Part shown: one piece after another, positions 36,965 through 45,076 of the stretch
Layout: every line of letters starts with the position of its first letter
Numbering within the stretch: position 1 is the stretch's first letter
Source: Vicinamibacterales bacterium
Lineage (GTDB): Bacteria > Acidobacteriota > Vicinamibacteria > Vicinamibacterales > 2-12-FULL-66-21
Direction: 5' to 3'
Length of the DNA: 64,000 nucleotides
Assembly: GCA_036496585.1 (NCBI GenBank)
Contig: DASXLB010000009.1
Location: 1 to 64,000, forward strand
Notes under the pieces: model-generated
Database searches by the model: none
Seen by the model: the letters and a program-made list of their open reading frames with translations, nothing else
Told to the model about the DNA's origin: nothing
Position numbers and translations under genes: made by a program

Positions 36965-37302
36965 TGGGAAAGAAGACGGCGCGGCAGGAGCTCCTGCCCG
37001 GCACCCTCGACATGCTGATCCTCAAGACGCTGTCGATCGGCGTCATGCACGGCTACGGCATCTCTCAACACATCAAAACCGTGTCGGGCGAAGTCCTGCG
37101 CGTCGAGGAAGGCTCGCTCTATCCGGCGCTGCAGCGCCTGCAGCTGCAGGGGCTGGTCGCGTCCGAATGGGGGCACTCGGCCAACAACCGGCGCGCGCGC
37201 TACTACCGCCTGACCCGGAACGGACGGCGGGCGCTCGGCGACGTGGAGTCGAACTTCGACCGGCTGATTGCGGCGATCGGCCGCGTCATGCGGCCCACAT
37301 AG
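36964..37302 (+). CDS. PadR family transcriptional regulator (ADOP-linked)
   Basis: 112 aa. It has the typical acidobacterial ADOP-linked form: LLPGTLDMLILKTLSIGVMHGYGISQHI at 10-37, then the recognition helix VEEGSLYPALQRLQLQGLV, the wing RRARYYRLTRNGRRAL, and a short terminal helix. It should bind DNA as a dimer and be released by an unknown ligand. The ATG overlaps a double palindrome, so autoregulation is likely. The ADOP permease gene begins 25 nt downstream and is probably its main target. Confidence 0.92.
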   Translation: MGKKTARQELLPGTLDMLILKTLSIGVMHGYGISQHIKTVSGEVLRVEEGSLYPALQRLQLQGLVASEWGHSANNRRARYYRLTRNGRRALGDVESNFDRLIAAIGRVMRPT

Positions 37303-37327
37303 TCATTCGATGGGAGGGAGGCCGGAG

Positions 37328-40075
37328 ATGCGGTTGATCAGGCACCTGTGGGCGTGGCTGCGGCGCGGCCGCCTCGACGACGAGATGCGCGAAGAGCTGG
37401 CGCAGCACGCGGCGTGGAAGGCCGCGGCGCTCGAGGCGGACGGACTGCCGTCCGCGGAGGCCCGCCGTCAGGCCGCGATCGCCATCGGCGGCGCCGCGCG
37501 CCTGCGCGAAGACGCGCGCGCCATCTGGGGCTTCCCGGCCCTCGACAGCGTCGCGCAGGACATTCGCTACGGCGTCCGGCAGATCGCCCGCACACCCGCC
37601 GTCAGCGCCGTCGCCATCGCCTCGCTGGCCATCGGCATCGGCGCCGGCGCGGCGGTCTTCAGCCTCGCCGACGCCGTGCTGCTCCGCACGATGGCGGTCC
37701 GCGATCCCGCCAGCCTGTTCGTGATGCGCTGGTGGTCGGGACCGGTCTATCCATTCAACTCGCTGAACGGCTCCTCCGGTCAGACCGACTCGGGCGTCGG
37801 CAGCACCTCTTTCTCACAGGCCGCTTATGACTCGTTCCGGACCGACGCGTCAGACCGGCTCGACGTCCTCGGCTTCGCTGATCTCTACCAGGTGAGCCTT
37901 GCCGTCGACGGCCGCGCCGAGATCGGGACGGCGCACGCGGTATCGGGCAATTATTTCGACATGCTCGGCGTGCCCGCGGCGCGCGGGCGAACGCTCGGGA
38001 CGATCGACGACGCGACCCCGGCGCCGCCGGCCGCGGTCATCAGCGATCGCTTCTGGAGACAGCGGTTCGGCGGCGCCGAGACGGCCGTCGGACACACGCT
38101 CGTCGTCAACAAGATCCTCTGCACCGTCGTCGGCATCGCGCCAGCCGGATTTCACGGAACGGGCCAGGTCGGCACCGATCCAGACGTGTTCGTGCCGCTC
38201 GCGCTGCGGGCCCGGGTGGTCGCGGACGACGATCGCCCAGACGATCCGAACTTCTGGTGGGTGCTGATGCTGGGACGCGTCAAGCCGGGGGTACGGGCCG
38301 CCGATGCGCAGACGGCGCTCGACCTGCTGCTGAAGCGCAGCGTCGCCGCCGCCAGGCCGTCGCTCGCGGCGAAGGACTATCCTCGGCTCGAGCTCGTGCC
38401 GGGCGGACGCGGCCAGGTCGAAGAGCGGGACGGGATGCACGACCCGCTGTGGACGATGGGGTGGGTGACCCTCGCCGTACTGCTGGTCGGGTGCGCCAAC
38501 GTTGCCGGACTGCTCCTGGCGCGCGGACGCGCGCGGACCCGCGAGCTGTCGATCCGGGTCGCGATCGGCGCGCCGCGCCGGCGCGTCGTCCGGCAACTGC
38601 TCACCGAAGCGCTGATCCTCGGCGTGGTCGGCTGCGTGCTGGGCGTCGGCATCGCGCAGTGGCTGAGCGCGGCGCTCGCGCCGGCGCTGAGCACGTCGCT
38701 CGCGCCCGGCGACCTGCTGACCGGCGTCGACGCGCGCGTGCTGGCGTTCGCGATCGCGCTTGCCTGCGCGTGTGCCGCCCTGTTCGGTGTGATCCCCTCG
38801 CTGCGCGTGACCGATCTGCCGGTGACCGCCTCGCTGCAGGAGGCCGGCCGGGGCACCCTTCCCGGCAGCGGGCGCCGCCGGCTCTCCTCGGCGCTCGTCG
38901 TCGGACAGATGGCGCTCTCGCTGCTGCTCCTCGCGGGGGCGACGCTGCTCGTGCGCTCGGTCAGCAATCTGCAGCAGGTCGATCTCGGCTTCGACGCCGG
39001 CAACCTCCTGATCTTCCGGCTCGATCCGGCCGGCAACGGCTACGACCCGGCACGGATCCCGGCGTTCTACGCCGACGTGCTCGAGCGCCTGCGGGCCGCG
39101 CCCGGCGTGGTGTCGGCTTCCCTCTCCAGCCACACGTTGATCAGCAACTCTTCGTCCGTCGGCGTGGTGTCGCGACTCGACGAGCACATGCCGCAGCCGG
39201 ACGAGGCCGAGATGCAGCGTTTCTCGAAGCAGCATCTGGCCTGGCAGCTCGGCGTGGACGAGCAGTTCTTCGCGACGCTGCGCATGCGGCTGTTCCGGGG
39301 CCGCGTGTTCGTCCCGGCCGACGCCGCGGATCCGTCCAGTGTTCTGGTCAACCGCGCGCTCGCGCGGCAGCTCTTTCAGACCGACGACGTCGTCGGCCGA
39401 GAGTTCAACCCGGGCGCGGTCGGTCAGCGCCATCCCGTGCGGATCGTCGGTGTCGTCGACAACGCGCGTCTGGCGTCGGTGCGCGACAGCCCGCCGCCGA
39501 CCATGTACCTGTTCTACCGTCAGCCGATGGCGAGGACGAACGCCGCCACCTTCGAGGTCCGCACGGCCGGGCCACCGGCGGCGGCCGCCGCAACCGCGCG
39601 TGACGTGGTGCGCGGCGTCGACGCGACCCTTCCGGTCTACGGCGTGATGACGCAGGCGGATCAGATCGCGACCTCGCTCAGGCAGGAGCGGCTCTTTGCA
39701 CGGCTCGCGGCGCTGCTCGGCGTGGTGGCGGTGCTGCTCTCGGCGATCGGACTCTACGGCCTGCTGGCCTATACCGTGGCGCGACGCACACCCGAGATCG
39801 GCGTGCGGATGGCGCTGGGAGCCGCGCGCGGCCGGGTGTTGTGGATGGTGCTGCGCGAGTCCTTGACGCTCGCCGGCTTGGGACTCCTGGCCGGCGTGCC
39901 GCTCGCGCTCGCCGGCACGCGCGTGCTGGATTCGATGCTGTTCGGGCTGGCGTCGCGCGATCCGCTCTCGCTCGCCGGCGCGGCCGCCACGATGCTCGCG
40001 GCGTCGGTGGCGGCCGGCTTCATCCCCGCCCGCCGCGCGTCGTCGGTGGACCCCCTGGTCGCGATCCGGAATTGA
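37328..40075 (+). CDS. ADOP-type FtsX/MacB-like permease
   Basis: 915 aa. The N-terminal 95 residues are the permease prefix domain (RRGRLDDEMREELAQH ... EARRQAAIAIGG). Then come one membrane helix (AVSAVAIASLAIGIGAGAAVFSLADAVLLR), a MacB-type periplasmic domain, an FtsX-like group of three helices near 400-510 (with GAPRRRVVRQLLTEALILGVVG), a second periplasmic domain, and a final FtsX group with GARGRVLWMVLRESL near 850. Two full permease repeats in one chain define acidobacterial duplicated orphan permeases. These lack an adjacent ATPase, as here. An antibiotic- or lipid-export role is suggested for relatives. Start ATG 37328 follows GGGAGGGAGG. Confidence 0.92.
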   Translation: MRLIRHLWAWLRRGRLDDEMREELAQHAAWKAAALEADGLPSAEARRQAAIAIGGAARLREDARAIWGFPALDSVAQDIRYGVRQIARTPAVSAVAIASLAIGIGAGAAVFSLADAVLLRTMAVRDPASLFVMRWWSGPVYPFNSLNGSSGQTDSGVGSTSFSQAAYDSFRTDASDRLDVLGFADLYQVSLAVDGRAEIGTAHAVSGNYFDMLGVPAARGRTLGTIDDATPAPPAAVISDRFWRQRFGGAETAVGHTLVVNKILCTVVGIAPAGFHGTGQVGTDPDVFVPLALRARVVADDDRPDDPNFWWVLMLGRVKPGVRAADAQTALDLLLKRSVAAARPSLAAKDYPRLELVPGGRGQVEERDGMHDPLWTMGWVTLAVLLVGCANVAGLLLARGRARTRELSIRVAIGAPRRRVVRQLLTEALILGVVGCVLGVGIAQWLSAALAPALSTSLAPGDLLTGVDARVLAFAIALACACAALFGVIPSLRVTDLPVTASLQEAGRGTLPGSGRRRLSSALVVGQMALSLLLLAGATLLVRSVSNLQQVDLGFDAGNLLIFRLDPAGNGYDPARIPAFYADVLERLRAAPGVVSASLSSHTLISNSSSVGVVSRLDEHMPQPDEAEMQRFSKQHLAWQLGVDEQFFATLRMRLFRGRVFVPADAADPSSVLVNRALARQLFQTDDVVGREFNPGAVGQRHPVRIVGVVDNARLASVRDSPPPTMYLFYRQPMARTNAATFEVRTAGPPAAAAATARDVVRGVDATLPVYGVMTQADQIATSLRQERLFARLAALLGVVAVLLSAIGLYGLLAYTVARRTPEIGVRMALGAARGRVLWMVLRESLTLAGLGLLAGVPLALAGTRVLDSMLFGLASRDPLSLAGAAATMLAASVAAGFIPARRASSVDPLVAIRN

Positions 40076-40086
40076 GGCCGGTCACC

Positions 40087-41067
40087 TCAAATTCCCAGCA
40101 CCCGGTGCGGGATGTAGGGAGCTTCGAGACGCCGCGTCTCGTCGTCGCTGAGCGTGACGCCGACAGCGCTCACGGCCTGATCGAGGTGTGCCATCTTCGA
40201 AGCGCCGATGATCGGGGCCGTCACGCCAGGCTGCCGGAGGAGCCAGGCGAGGGCGACTTGCGCGGGCGTGATGCCTTTTTCCGTGGCCACTGCCGACACC
40301 GCCTCGGCGACGTCGTAGTCGGCGTCGCTGTAGTAGAGGTCGTGGGCGTAACGGTCGGTGCGTTCGCGCTCGGTGGCCTGGCGCGGCGCGCCGCGGCGTC
40401 TGGTCCCGGCGAGAAAGCCGCGGGCCAGCGGGCTCCAGGGAATCACCGCAATCCCTTCCTGCCGGCATAGCGGCATCATCTCGCGCTCCTCCTCGCGGTA
40501 GACGAGGTTGTAGTGGTTCTGCATCGAGACGAACCGCGTCCAGCCGTTCCGATCGGCGAGATAGAGGGCCTTGGCGAATTGCCACGCATACGAGCTCGAG
40601 GCGCCGATGTACAGCGCCTTGCCGGCGCGCACGATGTCGTCGAGCGCGCGGAGCGTTTCCTCGATCGGGGTCGCGGGATCCCAGCGGTGGATCTGATACA
40701 GATCGACGTAGTCCGTGCCGAGCCGTTTCAATGACGCGTCGATCGACGCCATGACGTGCTTGCGTGAGAGACCTCGGTCGTTCGGATCGTCGCTCATCGG
40801 GTTGAACACCTTCGTCGCGATCACGACGCGATCGCGCCGGGCGAAGTCGGCGAGCGCGCGGCCGAGCACCTCCTCGCTCCGGCCGAGCGAGTACATGTCG
40901 GCGGTATCGAAGAAATTGATGCCGTATTCGAGGGCGCGCTTGATGAACGGCCGGCCCTCTTCCTCGGAGAGCACCCACGACCGCCACGCCGGATCGCCAT
41001 AGGTCATCGCACCCAGACAGAGGCGGGACACGGTCAGGCCAGTCGAGCCGAAGCGGACGTACTCCAT
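40087..41067 (-). CDS. Aldo/keto reductase
   Basis: 326 aa, (beta/alpha)8 barrel. The catalytic tetrad is readable: Asp54 and Tyr59 in FFDTADMYSLG, Lys86 in VVIATKVF, and His127 in YQIHRWDP. The opening MEYVRFGSTGLTVSRLCLGAMTYG and the NADPH-site IPWSPLARGFL near 215 place it in the YajO/YghZ-like group. It reduces aldehydes or ketones with NADPH; the natural substrate is unknown. It is convergent with the ADOP gene (11 bp) and divergent from the cupin gene (24 bp). Confidence 0.92.
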   Translation of the reverse strand: MEYVRFGSTGLTVSRLCLGAMTYGDPAWRSWVLSEEEGRPFIKRALEYGINFFDTADMYSLGRSEEVLGRALADFARRDRVVIATKVFNPMSDDPNDRGLSRKHVMASIDASLKRLGTDYVDLYQIHRWDPATPIEETLRALDDIVRAGKALYIGASSSYAWQFAKALYLADRNGWTRFVSMQNHYNLVYREEEREMMPLCRQEGIAVIPWSPLARGFLAGTRRRGAPRQATERERTDRYAHDLYYSDADYDVAEAVSAVATEKGITPAQVALAWLLRQPGVTAPIIGASKMAHLDQAVSAVGVTLSDDETRRLEAPYIPHRVLGI

Positions 41068-41079
41068 CCGCCGATCCTA

Positions 41080-41085
41080 TATGCT
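41080..41085 (+). promoter_or_regulatory. -10-like hexamer of the cupin gene
   Basis: TATGCT ends 6 nt before the GTG at 41092, again with no Shine-Dalgarno. It lies in the 24-bp gap to the divergent aldo/keto reductase. Confidence 0.5.
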
Positions 41086-41091
41086 TCCGCT

Positions 41092-41538
41092 GTGAGCGAC
41101 GCACCGCCGGAGGCCGAAGGGCACGACGGCCTGATGTGGATCCGCGGCAGCGGCGTGTGCCGCGACTGGAACGGCATCCGCTACAAGCGCGGCCTCTCCG
41201 GGAAGAACGTCGGCGCACAGCAGCTGTCGATGAACGTCGCGACGATCCCGCCGGGCGGCGTCGCCGGCGCGCACATCCACGTCGGCTTCGAAGTCATGCT
41301 CTACATCCTCGAGGGGCGCGTGCGTCACGAATACGGCGAGAGCCTGGCGGAGCACGTCGATCACCAGGCCGGCGACTTCATCTTCATCGCGCCAGGCGTG
41401 CCTCACGAAGTATTCAACCTGAGCGACACCGAGCCGGTGGTCGCGGTCGTCGCGCGCTCGAGCGCCGACGAATGGGACAGGATCATTCCATATGCGCGCC
41501 CTGATTCTGACTCTGACCCTGGCCGCCGCCGCGGCTGA
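41092..41538 (+). CDS. Cupin domain protein
   Basis: 148 aa. The double-stranded beta-helix shows both cupin motifs: HIHVGFEVMLYILEGRVRHEYG (motif 1, with His-His-Glu type metal ligands near residues 61-67) and AGDFIFIAPGVPHEVFNLS (motif 2, His near 105). Enzymatic activity or ligand cannot be inferred. The GTG start is 6 nt after a TATGCT element. Its last 47 bases overlap the next gene in a different frame (the DUF1684 gene starts at 41492), so the two are translationally linked. Confidence 0.88.
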   Translation: MSDAPPEAEGHDGLMWIRGSGVCRDWNGIRYKRGLSGKNVGAQQLSMNVATIPPGGVAGAHIHVGFEVMLYILEGRVRHEYGESLAEHVDHQAGDFIFIAPGVPHEVFNLSDTEPVVAVVARSSADEWDRIIPYARPDSDSDPGRRRG

Positions 41539-42382
41539 CGTCTCACCCGCCTACAGGGCGACGATCGAGAAACACCGTGCCGATCGCGTCAAGGAATTGA
41601 CCGCGCCGAGCGGCTGGCTGGCCGTGCGGGGCCTCTTCTGGCTGCACGACGGCGCGAACGGCGCCGGCAGCGATCCGTCCGCCGAGATCAGACTGCCGGC
41701 GCGCACGCCGGGGAAGATCGGCGTGTTCACCCTCAAGGACAACGCCGTCACGTTCACCGCGGATCCCCGCGCCGGCGTAACCTCGGCCGGCAAGCCGGTC
41801 GAGACGGTGACGCTCGACGCGCGCAAGGGAGAAGCGGCGGCGGTGACGGTCAATGGCGTCAGCCTGTTCGCGATCCGCCGCGCCGACAAAATCGGCCTGC
41901 GGATGCTCGATCCGGAGAGCGACGCCCGCCGGCATTTCGACGGCCTGACCTACTTTCCGCTCGGCACGAAATACCATGTGCAGGCGAAGTGGGTCCCCTA
42001 TGAAAAGGCCAAGACCGTGCTGGTACCGAACGTGCTTGGGCAGCTGGTGCCGATGGAGAGTCCGGGCACAGTCGAGTTCACGATCGACGGCCAGCCGTAC
42101 AGCCTCGAGCCCGTCTACGAGACGGCCAAGCATGAGGACCTGTTCTTCATCTTCAGGGATCTGACGAGCCGCGCCGAGACCTACGCCGCCGGACGTTTCC
42201 TCCACACGCCGCTGCCGAAGGACGGCGGGGTCGATCTCGATTTCAATCTCGCCTACAATCCGCCGTGCGCGTTCACAGATTTTGCGACCTGCCCTCTCCC
42301 GATCAAGGGGAACCAGCTGCAGGTGCGGATCCCGGCGGGTGAACGGCGCTGGGCGGGACATGACGGACGCTCGTCGCGGTGA
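41492..42382 (+). CDS. DUF1684 protein, exported
   Basis: 296 aa. A short signal peptide (RALILTLTLAAAAADVSP) precedes a mature DUF1684 domain: WLAVRGLFWLHDGANGAGSDPSAEIRLP near 40, FDGLTYFPLGTKYHVQAKWVPY near 150, and the cysteine-bearing motif DFNLAYNPPCAFTDFATCPLPIKGNQL near 255, which is the best conserved part of the family. Function is unknown. It overlaps the cupin gene by 47 nt (+1 frame); this suggests coupling. An RBS is not obvious because the start lies in the upstream coding region. Confidence 0.88.
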   Translation: MRALILTLTLAAAAADVSPAYRATIEKHRADRVKELTAPSGWLAVRGLFWLHDGANGAGSDPSAEIRLPARTPGKIGVFTLKDNAVTFTADPRAGVTSAGKPVETVTLDARKGEAAAVTVNGVSLFAIRRADKIGLRMLDPESDARRHFDGLTYFPLGTKYHVQAKWVPYEKAKTVLVPNVLGQLVPMESPGTVEFTIDGQPYSLEPVYETAKHEDLFFIFRDLTSRAETYAAGRFLHTPLPKDGGVDLDFNLAYNPPCAFTDFATCPLPIKGNQLQVRIPAGERRWAGHDGRSSR

Positions 42383-42407
42383 CGGGCGGTTGAGAGGAGA
42401 CAATGCC

Positions 42408-43121
42408 ATGCCTTTTGCCAGAACGCTGATCATCACGGGCGCCATGGTCGCCGCGTCCGCACCGGCCGCGTTCGCGCAGCGCTGGGGGCACGAGCGCGCG
42501 CCGCACGACGGCGCCTGCTTCTATCGCGATGCCGACTTCCACGGCGAGTATTTCTGCATTGCCGCCGGCGAGATGGTGGGGTCGATGGCGAGCGACATGA
42601 ACGACCAGATCTCGTCGATCCGGGTCTTCGGCCGTACCGAAGTGAACGTCTATCGTGATCGGAACCTCACCGGCCGCTCGGCGCGTTTCGATCGCGACGT
42701 GGTCAACCTGAAGAACCAGAACTGGAACGACACCATCTCGTCGATCCAGGTCGTCCCCGCCCGCTCGTCCGTCTCCCCGCAAGACGCCGAGCGCATCGTC
42801 ACGCATGCCTACCAGGAGGTCCTAGCCCGCAGTCCTGACACGGAGGGGATGCGCGTCTACCGCTCGCACGTCATCCACGACGGCTGGTCGGAGGTCCGGG
42901 TGCGCGACGCGCTGCGCGCCAGCCCCGAATACCGGGAAAAGATGACGATGACCTACCCGAAGGCACAAGACGTCGTCCGCCGCGCCTATCTCAACGTCCT
43001 CAAGCGCGAGCCCGATCAGGGCGCGTCGGGGTACGTGAACCACGTGATGAGGGATCACTGGACAGAGGCCGACGTCGAGCGCGAGCTCCGCAAGAGTCCT
43101 GAGTACCGGAACCACCGGTAG
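42408..43121 (+). CDS. Exported protein with beta/gamma-crystallin-like (I36) and DUF4214-like repeats
   Basis: 237 aa. A signal peptide is present (residues 1-24, ending AAFAQ). Residues about 35-115 resemble the peptidase-inhibitor I36/crystallin fold: GACFYRDADFHGEYFCIAAGE, then DQISSIRVFGRTEVNVYRDRNLTGRSARFDRDV and NDTISSIQV. Residues about 125-235 hold two copies of a helical repeat of the form HAYQEVLARSPDTEGMRVYRSHVIHDG and RRAYLNVLKREPDQGASGYVNHVM, the DUF4214 pattern (Y-x-x-V-L-x-R-x-P-D-x-x-G). GAGAGGAGACA upstream of ATG 42408 is the ribosome-binding site. A surface or periplasmic structural role is likely; the combination is unusual to me. Confidence 0.72.
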   Translation: MPFARTLIITGAMVAASAPAAFAQRWGHERAPHDGACFYRDADFHGEYFCIAAGEMVGSMASDMNDQISSIRVFGRTEVNVYRDRNLTGRSARFDRDVVNLKNQNWNDTISSIQVVPARSSVSPQDAERIVTHAYQEVLARSPDTEGMRVYRSHVIHDGWSEVRVRDALRASPEYREKMTMTYPKAQDVVRRAYLNVLKREPDQGASGYVNHVMRDHWTEADVERELRKSPEYRNHR

Positions 43122-43132
43122 GGATCACGCCG

Positions 43133-43348
43133 GTGAACGCCTCGCTGCCGCCGGACGTCGCGTGTCCCTCGTGCGGAACATCGCTCGTGCACGTCGAGAC
43201 GCAGATCTCGTCCGGCGCGTTCCGCACCCAGGCGGCGTCGATGCCGCTGATGCCAATCCACTATTACGACTGTCCGGCCTGCAATACCTGCTGGAAGCTG
43301 GGCACCCGGCTGCTGCCTGACCCGGTGCGTCAGACGCTGAAGGGGTGA
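43133..43348 (+). CDS. Small zinc-ribbon protein
   Basis: 71 aa from a GTG start with GGGA upstream. Two CPxC knuckles, CPSCGTSL near residue 11 and CPACNTCW near 47, would bind one zinc ion in a ribbon fold. The rest is unremarkable, and no family name comes to mind. It is collinear with the neighbouring genes, 11 nt after the I36-like gene and 57 nt before the DNA polymerase IV gene. Confidence 0.7.
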   Translation: MNASLPPDVACPSCGTSLVHVETQISSGAFRTQAASMPLMPIHYYDCPACNTCWKLGTRLLPDPVRQTLKG

Positions 43349-43393
43349 CGCGCGCGATGGCCTGCTTATCGACGCCAGGGGAAGGGCGCCTCG

Positions 43394-43399
43394 TACAAT
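43394..43399 (+). promoter_or_regulatory. -10-like hexamer of the polymerase IV gene
   Basis: TACAAT ends 6 nt before the GTG at 43406. No Shine-Dalgarno is present, so the transcript may be leaderless. No LexA-like box is evident in the preceding 57 bp. Confidence 0.5.
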
Positions 43400-43405
43400 G
43401 CAGGC

Positions 43406-44518
43406 GTGGTTCGCCGCATTCTCCACGTCGACATGGATGCGTTCTACGCGTCGGTCGAACAGCGCGACGACCCGGCGCTGCGCGGCAGGCCGGTCGCGGT
43501 CGGCGGTGATCCGAACCGCCGCGGCGTAGTGGCGGCGGCCAGCTACGAGGCGCGCGCGTTCGGCGTGCGATCAGCGATCCCGATGGCGCGCGCCGTCCGG
43601 CTCTGCCCTCATCTGGCGATCGTCAGGCCGGACTTTCAGAAGTACCGCGCGGCGTCGAACCAGGTGTTCGAGATCTTCCGCTCGGTGACGCCGCTGGTCG
43701 AGCCGCTCTCGCTCGACGAGGCGTACCTCGACGTCACCGAGAACGCGTGGGGGGAAGCGCTTGGCAGGACGGTCGCGCAGCGGCTGAAGACCGAGATCCG
43801 GACGCGTACGAATCTGACGGCCTCGGCCGGTGTCGCGCCGAACAAGTTCCTCGCGAAGATCGCATCGGCGTGGCGGAAGCCCGACGGCTTGACAGTGATC
43901 GCGCCGTCACGCGTCGAGCATTTTCTCCAGAAGCTGCCCGTCGACGCCCTCTGGGGGGTCGGACCGGTGACGGCGGCGCGGCTGCGCGAGCGCGGCATCG
44001 AACGGCTGGTCGACGTGCGTACGGCCCAGGAAACGGTCCTGCGCGACGCGGTCGGCAGCTGGAGCGACTGGCTGCGCCAGCTCGCCAACGGCGTCGACGA
44101 TCGCGCAGTCGAGCCAAATCGCGAAACGAAGTCCTCGGGGAGCGAGAACACCTATTCGCAGGATCTGACCGACATCCTCGAGATCCGTCAGGAGATCGAC
44201 GAGATGGCCCGCGACGCGGCGTCGTGGCTGGCCCGCAAGCAGCTACTCTGCCGCACGGTGACGATCAAGGTGCGGTACGCGGACTTCACGACGATCACGC
44301 GGAGCCACTCGAAATCACCACCGACGCGCGAGCCGGAAGACATCGCGCGGCGCGCAGTCGCGCTGCTCGATCGGACCGACGCCGCCGCGCGGGCGGTCCG
44401 GCTGCTCGGGGTCAGCGTCCACAACCTCGACGATCCGTCGTCGCCGTTTCAGCCGGAAGAGCCGCTCTTGCCCTTCGACCCGGACTCGAAGCAGGAAGAC
44501 GATTGGGGGCCGCGCTAG
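43406..44518 (+). CDS. dinB: DNA polymerase IV (Y-family)
   Basis: 370 aa from GTG 43406. Catalytic acids are in HVDMDAFYASVEQRDDP (Asp7 and Asp9 region) and SLDEAYLDVTE near residue 105. The steric/thumb segments follow: TASAGVAPNKFLAKIAS near 140, helix-hairpin-helix LWGVGPVTAARLRERGI near 185, and the little-finger domain from about 240 (ETKSSGSENTYSQDL). It performs error-prone translesion synthesis. The C-terminus lacks an obvious QLxLF clamp-binding motif but has LPFDPDSK near the end. It is convergent with the KGG gene, 4 bp apart. SOS control is not visible. Confidence 0.95.
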   Translation: MVRRILHVDMDAFYASVEQRDDPALRGRPVAVGGDPNRRGVVAAASYEARAFGVRSAIPMARAVRLCPHLAIVRPDFQKYRAASNQVFEIFRSVTPLVEPLSLDEAYLDVTENAWGEALGRTVAQRLKTEIRTRTNLTASAGVAPNKFLAKIASAWRKPDGLTVIAPSRVEHFLQKLPVDALWGVGPVTAARLRERGIERLVDVRTAQETVLRDAVGSWSDWLRQLANGVDDRAVEPNRETKSSGSENTYSQDLTDILEIRQEIDEMARDAASWLARKQLLCRTVTIKVRYADFTTITRSHSKSPPTREPEDIARRAVALLDRTDAAARAVRLLGVSVHNLDDPSSPFQPEEPLLPFDPDSKQEDDWGPR

Positions 44519-44522
44519 CGAC

Positions 44523-44837
44523 TTACTGATCCTCGTTCGGCGTCCGGGCCGGACCGGGGCCGGCGACCTCATCGGTGCGATCGCTGCGGACCATGCCGAT
44601 CGGGGCGTCGTTGCCGTCGTTGCCGTCGTTGCCATCAGGGCCTTCCGGCGGCCCGCCGGCCTGCTCTCTGCGGCGGCGATGGCTGGCGATGCCCCCCTTG
44701 CGGCCGGCGTCGCGCGCCTCCTCGCTCGTCCACTCGTGGGCGCTGCCCTTCTGATGCGCGGCCTTGCCCCCCTTGCTCGCGATTTCCCGCTGCTTGGCTC
44801 GATCCATCGATGCGAATCCGCGATCTTCCTTTGCCAC
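44523..44837 (-). CDS. KGG stress-induced-type protein
   Basis: 104 aa from a GTG start preceded by GGGAGGAGGA on the minus strand. It has a KGG repeat typical of general stress proteins: MDRAKQREIASKGGKAAHQKG and WTSEEARDAGRKGGIASHRRRR. A short Gly-Asn-Asp triplet repeat (GNDGNDGND, bases about 44615-44635) follows, and the tail is acidic and disordered. An ATG at 44885 is a possible longer start, but the extra residues are unlike the family. It may help in desiccation or heat response; this is inferred from the E. coli and Pseudomonas relatives. Confidence 0.8.
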   Translation of the reverse strand: MAKEDRGFASMDRAKQREIASKGGKAAHQKGSAHEWTSEEARDAGRKGGIASHRRRREQAGGPPEGPDGNDGNDGNDAPIGMVRSDRTDEVAGPGPARTPNEDQ

Positions 44838-45076
44838 CTTGGTCCTCCTCCCGCAGGTCGAGAGTTCAGGAGAGGTGGACTGCAACGGATGTGCCCCATA
44901 ATTGATTGAGACGTCAGAACTTATCTATCTGCAATCGCTGAGCAATAAAGGGAGATCTTTTTCCACGATCCGGTAGGGCGGCACCCTTTTCGCCAGACAA
45001 CGCGGCGCGAGTGGAGCGCGGATTCGCCTGAAGCGGAAGTTGGCTGCCGCTCAGCGTTGGCGAGCGTATGTAAGAG

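Noticed and set aside
44838..45076. Gene or terminator between the KGG gene and gltX
   Set aside because: Only a weak 5-bp stem and a low-quality 71-codon minus frame (44914-45129) running into gltX; nothing supportable in this stretch.
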